This document shows positions 35,455 through 46,025 of a stretch of DNA of 64,000 nucleotides, in pieces (positions within the stretch are counted from its first letter, which is position 1; each line of letters begins with the position of its first letter). This DNA comes from Endocarpon pusillum Z07020 (taxonomy: Eukaryota; Ascomycota; Eurotiomycetes; Verrucariales; Verrucariaceae): NCBI RefSeq assembly GCF_000464535.1, contig NW_006916034.1:121334-185333 (forward strand). Reading direction: 5' to 3'. A model generated the notes under the pieces. That model saw nothing but the letters and a program-made list of their open reading frames with translations, made no database searches and was not told the DNA's origin. A program made the position numbers and the translations under genes.

Positions 35455-35620
35455 GCAAGCCAGTACTGTGCATTGCGAAAGTCTTGCGAAAAACTTGGCG
35501 GGTGTGGCGTTGCTGGTGCTACATCATTAAACAAAACCAGCTCTTAAGGCCTTTTTTACAGATCTTTGTTGTATAATTCTTATATCAAAATGATGCTGAG
35601 CTCCTCTTGATTCTGCCTTG
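35455..35620. repeat. Half copy of the 28.5-kb foldback element
   Basis: Shared blocks with 28400-28560, in order, are GTGCATTGCGAAA, CCAGCTCTTAAGG (CAGCTCTTGAGG in the other), ATATCAAAATGATGCTGAGC and TCTTGATTCT. There is no second arm, so this is a truncated or non-foldback relative. Confidence 0.6.
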
Positions 35621-36071
35621 CGACGCCAGCAATTCCAGGGTCCCGCCAAGGAATTCGCAACAATTATGCAACGCACAGTACTTACCGCTGGGGCCAGCGG
35701 TAAGATATCGAAAATAGTTTCGCTTATGCCCCCTTTTTTTCCGCATCATGTTCTCAGTACTTTAGGAGAATTGGTCATAAGGGATGTCAACTCAGGGGTC
35801 GTGCATATGCGACCCAGCAAATTCGGATCACCAAGCACAGCCTGATGGCCAGAGAGCTTGTGACGCCACGGCGGTTGGGGGTTCCTTATATCTGTCCAGA
35901 TAGTAGCTTTATAATTTGCATCCTCATGCTCATTCCAGCTTTGCATCGAATTGCGAGAGGGGCCAGCCAATATAGCAACTTACACTTCAAACCGGCCTTT
36001 ATCATACTTTCCTCCACCATCCAAGAACGCATCGTAGCAGGAAGAGGCTCGGACCGAGCATTCTATCGACA

Positions 36072-36841
36072 ATGGCAGGTAATTTTAATTCGACGTGCTC
36101 TGAGATTCTTTAACCAAGACCCTTACCACAGGAACTCCTCCCCGCCCAGATCAACTCAGGCTCTTCCTGTTCCCGGCACCAGCTTGCCGGGAATGCCAAT
36201 TTCCTGCCAAGGCCTTCATAACTGGGCAGTATAATCGAAACGAAAATGCCGGACGTCCATACTACAAATGTGTCAGATGCCCGGATGAAATTGCACTCTA
36301 CACCTTCGCGGACGACAGAAATGTGGGTCCACCAAACCCGCTTTGCTATTGTGGCAGACACAGCAGAGGCCAAAGGACCAGCGTTGCGAAAGGACAAAAG
36401 CTTTTCTATAAGTGCTGGGATATGAAGTGCCGATTTTGGAAGTGGGGAGAGGAGCTAAACAAGCACAGCGACACGTTTCCAACTCCCCCAAAAGCCAGCA
36501 CCTCTCAGGGTTCATGGGCTCCTGCCGTCAAAGTCGAGAAGAGCGACCCTTTCCGATCTCCGTCGTCTACAGTTATTTCCCCAGTCAGCCATGGGTTCCA
36601 GTCTCCATCTGCCGTGAAAGCTCCACCAAAAAAGGCGGCGCTACAGTCTCCCATACAAGTCAGCTACAGCGAGGTGTCGCCATCGCCCAAAAAAGAACCG
36701 TCCCCGCTTCCCGCTGCAAACAATGACCTCAAGGACGGCTTGTCCGGGCGTACGCTGTATGGGAATGGCTTGTCAATCCCAGAGTATAAGAGGGCCAGGT
36801 CTGGTCGTGGTTGGCGTCGGTTTCTATGCTGTTGTTTCTGA
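36072..36841 (+). CDS. Double GRF-type zinc-finger protein
   Basis: Exons 36072-36078 and 36132-36841 (53-nt intron GTAATT...ACAG) give 238 residues. The first exon encodes only Met-Ala plus one base. Two zinc-ribbon modules of the zf-GRF type sit side by side. The first (about residues 20-65) has CRECQFPAKAFITG, GRPYYKCVRCPD and ALYTF. The second (about 68-110) has LCYCGRHSRGQRT, QKLFYKCWDMKC and FWKW. The rest is a Pro/Ser/Lys-rich tail ending in FLCCCF. GRF fingers bind single-stranded nucleic acid in NEIL3, APE2 and TOP3A; the role here is inferred as nucleic-acid binding. The tandem arrangement without an enzymatic domain, and the Cys-rich terminus resembling a CaaX box, are unusual. Confidence 0.78.
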
Positions 36842-37621
36842 GTATTGCTCGAAGATGTTTGAAGTACAATTGGAGCTATATCGATGCTGTCTGACCACAG
36901 CGCCGAGATTCGCAAGGATAGGACTCAAGTCGGTTTTAATTGCTTAACAACTCTCTGTTGCCAAATCGTTGCTTTAATCAATACACGCAGGCTTCATGCA
37001 TATTTGAAGGACTTATTTTGACTATCGTTCTATTCCTGATGCTTGGGCGGTTTAATGCACAGGGGCCGAAAAGCGGTGGCCTTTTCGGTGGATGAATAGC
37101 AGGAGGCAGCATGTCCCCTGGTATCCGCCGTGCCATGCCGCTCAAGCTTCACCATAACTCTGCAATGTCTGTCTTACTTGAACCGACCGATAGTATTTAT
37201 CAAGCCCCCGTTGGACGCCCTCTTGTGTACTCATTTCCAGCTGTCCAGTGATCAAAAGTATGAGCAGAGAAATACTATTGTCTCCCACTTGGGCGCTTTT
37301 TCTGTCTCTAACCGCACAACCCGCCTCCGACAAGCTATTTCCTGTAACAACGGGTAGTACTAGATAGGGTGATCTTTATGCGTCTTGCAATCTCACGAAT
37401 GACTTAGTCCCATTCATACAATATATCACTTGCCCATGATCCGCAGTGGAATGCGTTCGCTGGGGCACCACGGATTTGGGAAAGGGGAGCTGCTGGCGCA
37501 GACAATTTTGGGGACGGGCCTGGGGCGAGGTTGGCAGAGGCTGGGAATAAAGATGGGGATCAGGCGGTGGAGATAGTAGGGGGCAAAAAGATAGAAAGAC
37601 TACGCTTGTAGGTAGAGGCAG
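36842..37621. other. No gene seen
   Basis: The 3' region of the zinc-finger gene and spacer. Short frames on both strands (37130, 37376) are unconvincing. Confidence 0.4.
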
Positions 37622-37705
37622 AAAAGGGATACACCAACCACTCCGCCAAAAGGACAGCGCTTGTAGTTGACCACACATAATTATGTACACCTAACTAACT
37701 CGCCC
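37622..37705 (-). repeat. tRNA-like short repeat, copy A
   Basis: On the minus strand it contains AGCGCTGTCCTTTTGGCGGA followed by GTGGTTGGTGTATCCC. TGGCGGAGTGG matches a Pol III A-box. The same block recurs near 37876, 41412 and 55133 and, more loosely, near 56080. Confidence 0.5.
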
Positions 37706-37837
37706 AACCAACACAGGGGGTGTCCTGACGCCTTTAAACCCAATTAAGACTAAATACTACTAAAGTAATACTGAATTTTAAACTAGACTAAAATTGAAAA
37801 TGCCGAAAATCTGATTAAGAGGGGTGTTCAAACTGCG

Positions 37838-37950
37838 GGCTAATGCCTTGAACCTGCGCCACAAGCGCTACCAGAAAAGGGATACATTAACCACCTCCGC
37901 CAAGAGGAACAGCGCTTGTGGGTTTTGAACCACACTTAATTGATGTACCC
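37838..37950 (-). repeat. tRNA-like short repeat, copy B
   Basis: On the minus strand TGGCGGAGGTGGTTAATG (A-box-like) is followed about 40 nt later by GCAGGTTCAAGGC (B-box-like), the order of a Pol III promoter. The flanking AGCGCTTGTGG blocks can pair with ACAAGCGCT. Confidence 0.5.
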
Positions 37951-39400
37951 CTTACTGACTGAGGCCGTATTCAGAGATTTAGGCGTTTCTAGCTTCACTT
38001 ACTCTTGTAGCCAAGTATACTATTTATACTACTAGTTTTACCATCTTTCCATGGAGGGTTTTCTTTCTCCAAATCCTCGACAGAGACCGATTCTTCTGGT
38101 GCAGCCGAAGGCCGCATTGGGCTCTGTCTTGGAATACTATTTCCCTCTCAATATATCGACTGCCCTTCATTGATGGACCACAGTCGTCTGCAAAAACCTT
38201 CACACCAAACCATATATATCTAAAGTATGTGACCAAGCGTAAGTGCGCATCCAAACGTGGGTCGATTGGCGGGGAGGACCGTGGCCCGAGAAAATCGCAA
38301 GTATAATCAGTATGTCGTGCGCTGCTCCTTCGTTTCTCTCGCCGTCTCTTCCTTTCTGTCTTGTACTCCTTCCTCGTCTCTCGCTTCCCTCTCAGCTGGC
38401 CTCTTCTGCTGGCTTACTGAACTACCGCTTTTAGACCTCACAGCATTATAGTATTACAACGTTAGACCGTTACCTAACTTTTTATTTTTAATTAATCTTC
38501 TTTTTCTATTTTGATACTCTTATTTATTGCTTTCTTCATTAATTAATTTAATCTTCTATTGGCCGTTTTCTCTGAAACTGTCAGAGCAATTACTCTTGGG
38601 GCCAAGCAGGAAATGAATAACAACGACACCTCAAACGCCGCACGGAACTAAGGCCCAGGAGGGTGCTGATTATCTTAGCGGAAGGCGCTTATCACAATAT
38701 GTCATATAAAATGGGGATAGAGCTCTCCAGTCGTGCGTCGACAGGATTCAGAAAACAGAGACTGTGCCTCGGAATCCATAGGGTGGAAATCATTTCCATG
38801 TGGTAGAGTACCGGGGAACATACAGTACCCGTAGTCTCTCATCATGTAAAGTATGATCAGCCTCGTTACCAAGTCGTCCTTTTCAAAACCACTTCTCAAA
38901 AAGTATTGATCTCGGCCTATCACGGCGATCGAGAGTGCTGAGGTGAGACGCGAGGGTCTGATTCTGACTCTGGCTCCTCTGAAACCTACCAAAGTCTCGA
39001 CAAGTGTTTTCTTGAGATGGTGAAAAGAGCATGAGGAGGAAAGAAATCCGAGTGTTGGTTAAGAGATACTCGGTAATTATTTACTGCAGAAGCACGTTTA
39101 TGCGTCGTCCTTTAACTGCAACGAAATCGTCAAGTGCTTTGTCTGCGCCGCGATTCATCTGAGCGCTGACGAGGGCCAATATTATGTCCCTTTATCGGCT
39201 CGGAATCGAAATATACTTGAATTATTGAGGCAGATACATGACCAGGGGTAGAAACTGATCGAACTAAATGAAAGATGTGTCTAGCCTGAGGTTGCATCAT
39301 GTTTGGATCAAAGTATCTACGATGACGACCGGCCCAACCTCAACCGCTCCAAGTGCTCAGGAGTCACCCAAAACGCCTGAAGAATTTTCGGTTTTTACCC
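37951..39400. other. No gene called; AT-rich patch at 38450-38560
   Basis: A minus frame at 38702-38992 reads partly protein-like (DLVTRLIILYMMRDYGYCMF) but has no ATG at its start and no recognised family. The 38450-38560 patch is mostly A/T, suggesting decayed repeat DNA. Confidence 0.35.
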
Positions 39401-39403
39401 TCC

Positions 39404-39924
39404 TACGGCGGACTATTATTGGATTGACGACACATCAAAATTTTGAATCTCAAAATCAGTTTTGAGTTATTGCGAGAGCTATACAAGTTGCATTCTCATA
39501 GTATATATTAACATTCCTCTTATGAATTATAGTCGTGCAATATTACAGAAGACTAAGAACTTAAGTTATTATAGATATAGAAGGTATCTTAAGTAGAGAG
39601 TGTATTTAAGAAGAGGATGCAGAAGAGGTAGAAGAGGATGTAGAAGAGGATGCAGCAAGAGGGTGCAGCAAGAGGGTGCCGGAGGTAGAAGAGGATGCAG
39701 AAGAGGTAGAAGAGGATGTAGAAGAGGATGCAGCAAGAGGGTGCAGCAAGAGGGTGCCTTAAGAGAAGAGGGTGCCCCAAGAGAAAAAGGTGCCCTCTCT
39801 CAAGAGGGTACGGCCCTAGAGAGTAGGGTCCTCAAACAGAATCATATAACCTTGTTGCTGGCTCAAAACTGATTGTGAGATTCAAAATTTTGATGTGTCG
39901 TCAACCCAATAATAGTCCGCCGTA
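39404..39924. repeat. 63-bp inverted duplication spanning the 3' end of the SRR1-like gene
   Basis: 39404-39466 and the reverse complement of 39862-39924 match with about two differences (TACGGCGGACTATTATTGG onward). The right arm holds the last coding triplets of the SRR1-like gene and its stop; the left arm is a detached copy in opposite orientation. The ~390-bp loop contains a purine-rich tandem repeat. Confidence 0.9.
39609..39758. repeat. 72-bp tandem duplication of GAAGAGGATG-type repeats
   Basis: Two near-identical 72-bp units start at 39609 and 39687. Each is built from shorter AGAAGAGGATG and GCAAGAGGGTG motifs. A 90-codon frame through it is composition-driven. Confidence 0.9.
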
Positions 39925-40982
39925 CCCTCCTCCTCACTCTTCCAGTAGATATATAGAGGATGGACCTCCCTAGCGTTATGTTTGATAGGGTTGTCAAATG
40001 CCGGTAAGTACTCTGGCATTCTCAGCTGTTCCTTGTCTTGGAAAAAGCAAGTGATGATTTGTGCGGCCCTGACCTCGTGTTGATACTGCCGTTGCTCGAT
40101 CACTTCCTCTGAGAACTTGTGATTGGGAAAGTCTGTCGGAAAATAGGCATACAGGTCTGCTCTCTCTGTTTGGCCAGATTCCTCTACATATATTACCAAT
40201 GGATTGTCCACCATGAGAATGGCCGGAGAACGAACAAGAAGTCCGCGCAGGACGAAGGAGGGAGGGATGGCCCCAAAGGCAAATGCTCTGGAATCGACAA
40301 GCCGAAATGCATCTGGATGTTCAACCACCGTTATATGCAAATGCTCTAGTAATCGTTCGTCGACACTGTTGTAAAGCGGCTCCTGTGCAAACATCCGGGG
40401 TGGGGTGGTTTTGTCTTGCTGGCTGTGAAGCAGATGTACTATTGCCACAAAAACAGCAAGTTGTGACATGGAATGCCCTTTTCTTCCACCAGCAGTGGGA
40501 CTTCCAGTACCAAAGCAGACGTAATTCGTTAGGGATATGTGTGCCTCCCGAAATCGTAACCAGACTGATGTCTCCAGACAGTGATAGGCATGCGACTTTT
40601 CAAAATGGCCTCGACATTGTTCGAATGATGAAATGACGTCCCTTAGACGAGTTGCACGTTGCGGTTCGCGAACAATTGGTTTGAACTTCCATCGAATTAG
40701 ACCTTCATCATCCATGACTTCATAGTTGGGATCTGCAGGAGGAATCCCTCCTAGACTTCCAAGGCCTGGACCGTATTTGGAGAGATCGATTCCCATTCGT
40801 GAAGTCGCTCCTGAAGCCGCTCCGGAAGCTGCTCTTACAGGCCCTCCGGAAGCTCCTCCTGAAATCACTCCTGAGGCTGCTCCTGAGGCTGCTCCTGAGG
40901 CTCCTCCTGAGGGTCTTCCTGAAGCCGCTCTTGAAGCCTGCTTGGAGTTCTTTTTGCTGGACGTGCTTTGCTTTTTAGGCAT
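39882..40982 (-). CDS. SRR1-like domain protein
   Basis: An intact single-exon frame of 366 residues starts at the ATG at 40982. The N-terminus (10-60) is a low-complexity Ala-Ser-Gly repeat (SGAASGAASG). The SRR1-like domain follows (about 140-290): YVCFGTGSPT, HSMSQLAVFVAIVHLL, an EPLYNSVDERLLEHL stretch, HITVVEHPDAFRLVDSRAFA and the LVRSPAILMVDNPL strand. SRR1 proteins act in light/circadian signalling in plants and in heme-regulated processes in animals; the fungal role is unknown. The last codons are duplicated in inverted orientation about 0.4 kb downstream. Confidence 0.75.
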   Translation of the reverse strand: MPKKQSTSSKKNSKQASRAASGRPSGGASGAASGAASGVISGGASGGPVRAASGAASGATSRMGIDLSKYGPGLGSLGGIPPADPNYEVMDDEGLIRWKFKPIVREPQRATRLRDVISSFEQCRGHFEKSHAYHCLETSVWLRFREAHISLTNYVCFGTGSPTAGGRKGHSMSQLAVFVAIVHLLHSQQDKTTPPRMFAQEPLYNSVDERLLEHLHITVVEHPDAFRLVDSRAFAFGAIPPSFVLRGLLVRSPAILMVDNPLVIYVEESGQTERADLYAYFPTDFPNHKFSEEVIEQRQYQHEVRAAQIITCFFQDKEQLRMPEYLPAFDNPIKHNAREVHPLYIYWKSEEEGTADYYWVDDTSKF

Positions 40983-41957
40983 AATTAGTGTTTGAGGTGA
41001 TGAAAATGAAAGAAGTATATCTGATTTTGACTCAGGCTATTGCCTAGGTAGTTGATTTAAATTGCAGGACTTCTTCGTAGTACTTATGACTATGAGAGTC
41101 GAGCACATCCCAAGCTGGATAGAGGGGAAAACGCATCCTGACACACCTTGAACACTGATAAATTTAGTCCATGTCGCTGTACCAATCGTTGGTGTTTCAC
41201 ACCCTGTAAGACTAGGCAGGTATCTTCACCAGATCCATGAAGAATGGTCACAGGTACCTACACGTAACACAAGAGCTATGTTTCGTCAAGACTGTTTTGA
41301 ATCATTGGAAGCATCAATCCTGAGGCCATACGTACGTGAGTCCATCGGATACACCACAAGCATTGAATGCTTCCGAAAAGAGCCTGGCGATGAAAAAGAC
41401 TGCCTGCACGAGAAAAGGGACACATCAACCACTCCGCCAAAAGGACAGCGCTGGTGGGTTTCAAACCACACTCAATGGATGTACCCCTCACTGACTGCAC
41501 GGAGTCTGCACTTTAATGCCGGATACTTAAACAAGCAAGCGCTCAGGTCTAATACCGGAACGGGCATTTGGTGAGGTCAGTTTTGGCAATAGTGGGCTGT
41601 TTCAATAATATTAAGTTATAGATAAAACCAAGAGAATGAAAGATGTTATCTGCTTGTCAGTCAAATGGGCCCTCAGCCACCTTGGTAAGCAGATGCCCAT
41701 CTCTGGTGAGATGTGCTAATTGAAATGAGGAATCGTGTCGACTCACAATTCGACTGGCATACCCAATAGCGTGTGCATTAGGAGGGATTCGACAAATTGT
41801 GGCGCCCGGCCCCCATAAGTATCTCAGCCTAGCGGTTCAACAAAAGTTGAAGTTCAAAAATGAGCAACTCAATTCCAACTACCGGGACGGAGGCCATCCA
41901 AGGCCCAGAAATATTTCGCAGCTCTTGTATCTCATTCTATGATTTATTCGAGTCAAT
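40983..41957. other. Intergenic with tRNA-like repeat copy C (about 41404-41505)
   Basis: The only clear feature is a third copy of the tRNA-like repeat: minus strand GGTTTGAAACCCACCAGCGC, then TTTTGGCGGAGTGGTTGATG. The remainder is the divergent promoter region of the SRR1-like and DUF3176 genes. Confidence 0.5.
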
Positions 41958-44096
41958 ATGGCAGAAATCGAACTCGAGCCTCTAGTTGACCAGAGGACCG
42001 TATCAGAGGCGGGCCTTTCCGCCAGGTCAAGCGGCGTTCAGTCCGCTCCAATATCTGACTTGGAAGGGCACGATGATCAAACAAGTGCACATGGCCGGGC
42101 AGATCGAACGGGTGCCACATCAGAAAGGGCTGAAAAAACCGGGAAGGCCTGTGATAGTATAAAGCCGAGGTCCTCCAACTTCGCGTGGACTACGGAGCTG
42201 GTGAGCTATTCAATCGCACTAGCGGCTTTGCTCGTCATTGTCGTGATAGTTCGAGCGCGGAATGAACAGCCAATACCGAATTGGCCTATCTCCATTAATT
42301 TTCTGGTCTCGGTCTTCACTTCAATCTTAAAGGCCGCGATGCTTATGCCGGTTGCAGAGGGTATCAGCGAGCTCAAATGGGTGTGGTTTGCCAATCCTCG
42401 CCTCCTCAGTGATATGGATGAATTCGATTTGGCTAGTCGAGGGCCTCGAGGTTCATTCCGATTCATCTTTAGGCTCCCCCAGAACAAACTGGCCTGTTTG
42501 GGCGCCATGATAACTTTACTCAGCCTTGGCATTGATCCTTTCACTCAGCTCGTGGTTCAAACATATGAGTGTCTAACAATCGGACCAGGTCTAGCAACAA
42601 TCAATAGAACTAACAACTATACAGCACATGGTCCTGGATATCTAACTGATTGGCGTGTTGACGCTCCAATGGGTCTTGCTATTCTCGAAGGGGTATTAAA
42701 CCCACCTGCAAATGCCACAGCAAGCCTCCTTTTCGATTGTTCATCTGGTAATTGCACGTTCCCAAGAACGTACTCATCTTTGGCCATATGCTCCTCTGTG
42801 AAGAACATCTCTGAAAGAGTCGTACCAAGTGGTAACAATTGGAAATTGCCTTCCGGCCAGAATCTTACATATCACGGTACTGTTTTCAGTTCGGCAGAGA
42901 CCAAAATCACGGAATTCACAGAGGACACCCCTCTATTTGAATTCGAAGCCTTGATGCATGGTGCTGGCGGTGTATTAGCTTTTACTGCGAGCTTATACCC
43001 CTGCATTCAAATATACGGGAATGCCAATGACAATATTACCATTTCGGCGAATCAAATTCAACAGACTGTTATATCGACAATGAAGTTGCCTCGTATCAAT
43101 ATGGCTTGGCCATACTACTCCCTAGCAGGAGCCGTGGCCTCATTTGAAGGTATCGACTGTTCATCATCAGGGAGCTCTCTAGGACCTAAAACCGTAGCAG
43201 CAAGACGTTTGAAATCTGGGAAGGACTATGTTATTCAGCTCGAACACTCTGGGTATATTTCAAACGTTTCCGACGAACACATTGCCGCCTCTCAGGCCTT
43301 GGTATGGTATGATCCTGCCTGCACTTGGACCTTTGGAATATTTTCATCGATAGCGATCCGGTCATTCCTTGGTGGCATATTTGGGGAAGCAGGCAATCCA
43401 AATAAAGTGGCAGGTCTCTGGGACACGGCCAATGGTGACCTTTGGCTTGAACTCCTCTATCTCGATGGCAAGTCCAATCTTACTTACGTGGAAAAGTACA
43501 TAGAGCGCCTCGCGGACTCCATGACTGCTGGCATCCGTCGAAACGGGGACGCTACAAACAGTGCCCATCTTGTGGGAGAGCAACAAATCCCAAGAACTTG
43601 CATCCGATTCAGAGCAGTATATCTGGCTTGGACTGCTTTTCTTCTTACGTCAACGGCAGCGTTCTTTTCAGCAACTTGGTGGCGGTCAAGAATTGCAAGC
43701 AAGCAGGCTGGACGTGGGTCTTGGAAGTCATCTTCCTTGGCCTTGTTATGGTGTGGACTGGAAGAAAAGGTGAAAAACCAGCGTGGGACCCTTGACTATG
43801 TGAATGAGGAGATGAAGCCACACAGCGAACTGCTTGAGATGTGCCTCACGAGGGAGGTAAATGCTGCATCTTCAACGGAAACTGTGCAAGGACAAGATTC
43901 CACAGCCGATGGATCACCGTTAGAATTGGACCAAGTGGACAGCGGAACTGAAAGCACAACTGATGAAGAAACAGACTCTAGATCACTAAGGAGAGGTAGG
44001 TGGATCCTCCAAAAAGAGCGCGAATTACCGGCACGGAAGCAGGAGCTATTCGTGCGTAGCTGGGCGTCCAGATTGAGCAACTACATTCCAATTTGA
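41958..44096 (+). CDS. DUF3176 family membrane protein
   Basis: An intact single-exon frame of 712 residues starts at the ATG at 41958. The DUF3176 signature lies near 80-180: SYSIALAALLVIVVIV, WPISINFLVSVFTSILKAAM, LMPVAEGISELKWVWF and DEFDLASRGPRGSF. Hydrophobic segments at about 76-98, 109-135 and 175-200 are followed by a large, probably extracellular region with many N-glycosylation sites and Cys pairs (CSSGNCTFP). A C-terminal transmembrane segment lies near 557-577 (YLAWTAFLLTSTAAFFSATW), and the tail is acidic. The family is abundant in Pezizomycotina; its function is unknown. Confidence 0.88.
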   Translation: MAEIELEPLVDQRTVSEAGLSARSSGVQSAPISDLEGHDDQTSAHGRADRTGATSERAEKTGKACDSIKPRSSNFAWTTELVSYSIALAALLVIVVIVRARNEQPIPNWPISINFLVSVFTSILKAAMLMPVAEGISELKWVWFANPRLLSDMDEFDLASRGPRGSFRFIFRLPQNKLACLGAMITLLSLGIDPFTQLVVQTYECLTIGPGLATINRTNNYTAHGPGYLTDWRVDAPMGLAILEGVLNPPANATASLLFDCSSGNCTFPRTYSSLAICSSVKNISERVVPSGNNWKLPSGQNLTYHGTVFSSAETKITEFTEDTPLFEFEALMHGAGGVLAFTASLYPCIQIYGNANDNITISANQIQQTVISTMKLPRINMAWPYYSLAGAVASFEGIDCSSSGSSLGPKTVAARRLKSGKDYVIQLEHSGYISNVSDEHIAASQALVWYDPACTWTFGIFSSIAIRSFLGGIFGEAGNPNKVAGLWDTANGDLWLELLYLDGKSNLTYVEKYIERLADSMTAGIRRNGDATNSAHLVGEQQIPRTCIRFRAVYLAWTAFLLTSTAAFFSATWWRSRIASKQAGRGSWKSSSLALLWCGLEEKVKNQRGTLDYVNEEMKPHSELLEMCLTREVNAASSTETVQGQDSTADGSPLELDQVDSGTESTTDEETDSRSLRRGRWILQKERELPARKQELFVRSWASRLSNYIPI

Positions 44097-46025
44097 AGAC
44101 TGCCAGTCGTAAAGTAAAAGAAAATCTACGTGGAGCAGAAAGCGACAAACAGAAATCAGTCCTGCTTGCGATTGCCTTGCATCTCACCCGGTGCGCCCCA
44201 GACCTTTTGTGCAGCTTCAGTGGCGCTGGCCAACTATGCAAGAACCGCTAAATATTATCTGTCTGGTTGTTTCTGCCTGCTCCATAGCATACTAGCCTTC
44301 TCCTCTTGCCCTCCAGCCATCCTCTCCAGGTGATCTGTCCGGCCCTTACACTGACCTTCCTTCAGACTACGCTCTTGTCTACTTGCTTCCGTTGTAGCAA
44401 TACACTTCTTTCAATTCTGCAGGCTGTTCATTCGGCCCTTGAAGCTCATCTCTACCTAGCAAACCGAGGAGAATGGTAATGATGAAAGGATTGATGGTGA
44501 TGAAGATGTCTCCTGGCCTGGGCTTGGTTGAGGCCCTGTTCCCGGGTCTCGTACAATCCTTCAGCTACTGCCGTATAGACCAGGCTCAGGCTCGGTTGTT
44601 TCCGTTGTGGAGGGCATAGACTTGTAATCACAGCAGTGGTACTCTTGATGGGAGAAGGCTGTTTGCAGAGTACTCGATTCTCTATATTGACCATGGAAGG
44701 ATACAACAACATTGCCAGAAGTATGACATTGTTTGGCTTTCAAGCTGTCCTCTCCAGCTCATTGCTGCTAGATCCCTCCATCATCAGGGTGCAGTCTGTC
44801 CAAGCCCATCGTAAATTCTTTCCGGTTGTCCGAATCCTCTGCCCTGTCCTGCCTGTTATGGAAGACCGAAGCGACCCAGCTCTAACTGAAGGTGAGGCAA
44901 CTTTGGGGAGACTCTCGCGTGCCGTCCGAGATCCTAGTTTGGGATGAGCATACCTTTCGCATAACATGCTCTCGTGGTATTTTATTGGTGCGGAGACCGG
45001 GATAGATCAGGAAAACTGATAAATACGCCTTACCTCCACAGCAAATGCCAATGTTACCATGGACGCATTCTGGTTATCAAGCAATGCGAGCTTGATTGAG
45101 GAAGAAACATCGCAAAATCCTGGGGCGAGCCTGAGCTACAAAGCGTAGGCACTGCCCAACCTTTCGAGAGAGATCTACTTGCTTCCATGTGCAGCTAACC
45201 TCCTGTTTGTAGAGCTCTCAGAGACTGAGTCGTCGGTAGGATCTATTCTCGCTGGCTACCAAGTCCTTCGGCCCGACGTGGCATTGACTGGATTGCGAAT
45301 GATACAGTACATCGGGTAGCTCTCTAGTTTCTGAGCCTTCTTTTCTTATCTTACGAGGAGGTCTGCTCTTCAACGTTGTAGAGTTCGCTTTATCGAAAGA
45401 CGCGGAAGGGTCTCAAGATTCAAGGATAAAAGTTGTTCGCATCTTGAAGACGGTGCTGGGTCTCTTCCATTTGAAGGAGACAACTGATTGTAACGTGATT
45501 ATTGCGAATGCAGCCGAGCATCCACTGTGTGATGATTAGTGTCCTTGGTTAATAGTACTTTACGTACGGAAGATGATTGTGCATATCACAGCAACACTCG
45601 TGAGAAAACTCCATTGAATGAATAGACCCGTGATGTGTCCCTGCTAGCAGAACGATGTTCAACCTCGAGCCAGAGGCAGCCTTGAAAGGATTGAGGAGGG
45701 AGAGAGTGATGAAGCATGCGGAGTCGGAAGGACTCCGAAATTGAGGACACTCTGACCCTGTCACTTTCCGCTCCCAGCAAAACCGCAGCTTCTCTTTGAC
45801 ATCAAAAGCAAGTCTCCGCTCTTTACGTGACAGGTAAACTGAGATAAGGAGTCTCCTCTATGTATATGTCCTAGTGACCAAAAGTTTGGAGACCGGGCCG
45901 GTGCATTCTTTGTCGTCTCGCAAAATCGCCACGACTTAACTTGTGCCCTAGACGGAGTTTTAAATTGCTCATCAGCCATTTGCTGGCCCTCAAAGGGCTT
46001 TTCTTCGTCAAGCCAACCGTGCAGC
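44097..46025. other. No gene seen
   Basis: Nearly 2 kb without a convincing frame. Short frames at 44452-44967 and 45549-45780 overlap on both strands. The right end should contain the SED5 promoter; a TC-rich block is absent and I see no defined element. Confidence 0.4.

Noticed and set aside
38702..38992. 96-codon minus frame with a partly protein-like stretch
   Set aside because: No ATG at the start, no family, and no frame-consistent neighbour exon found.
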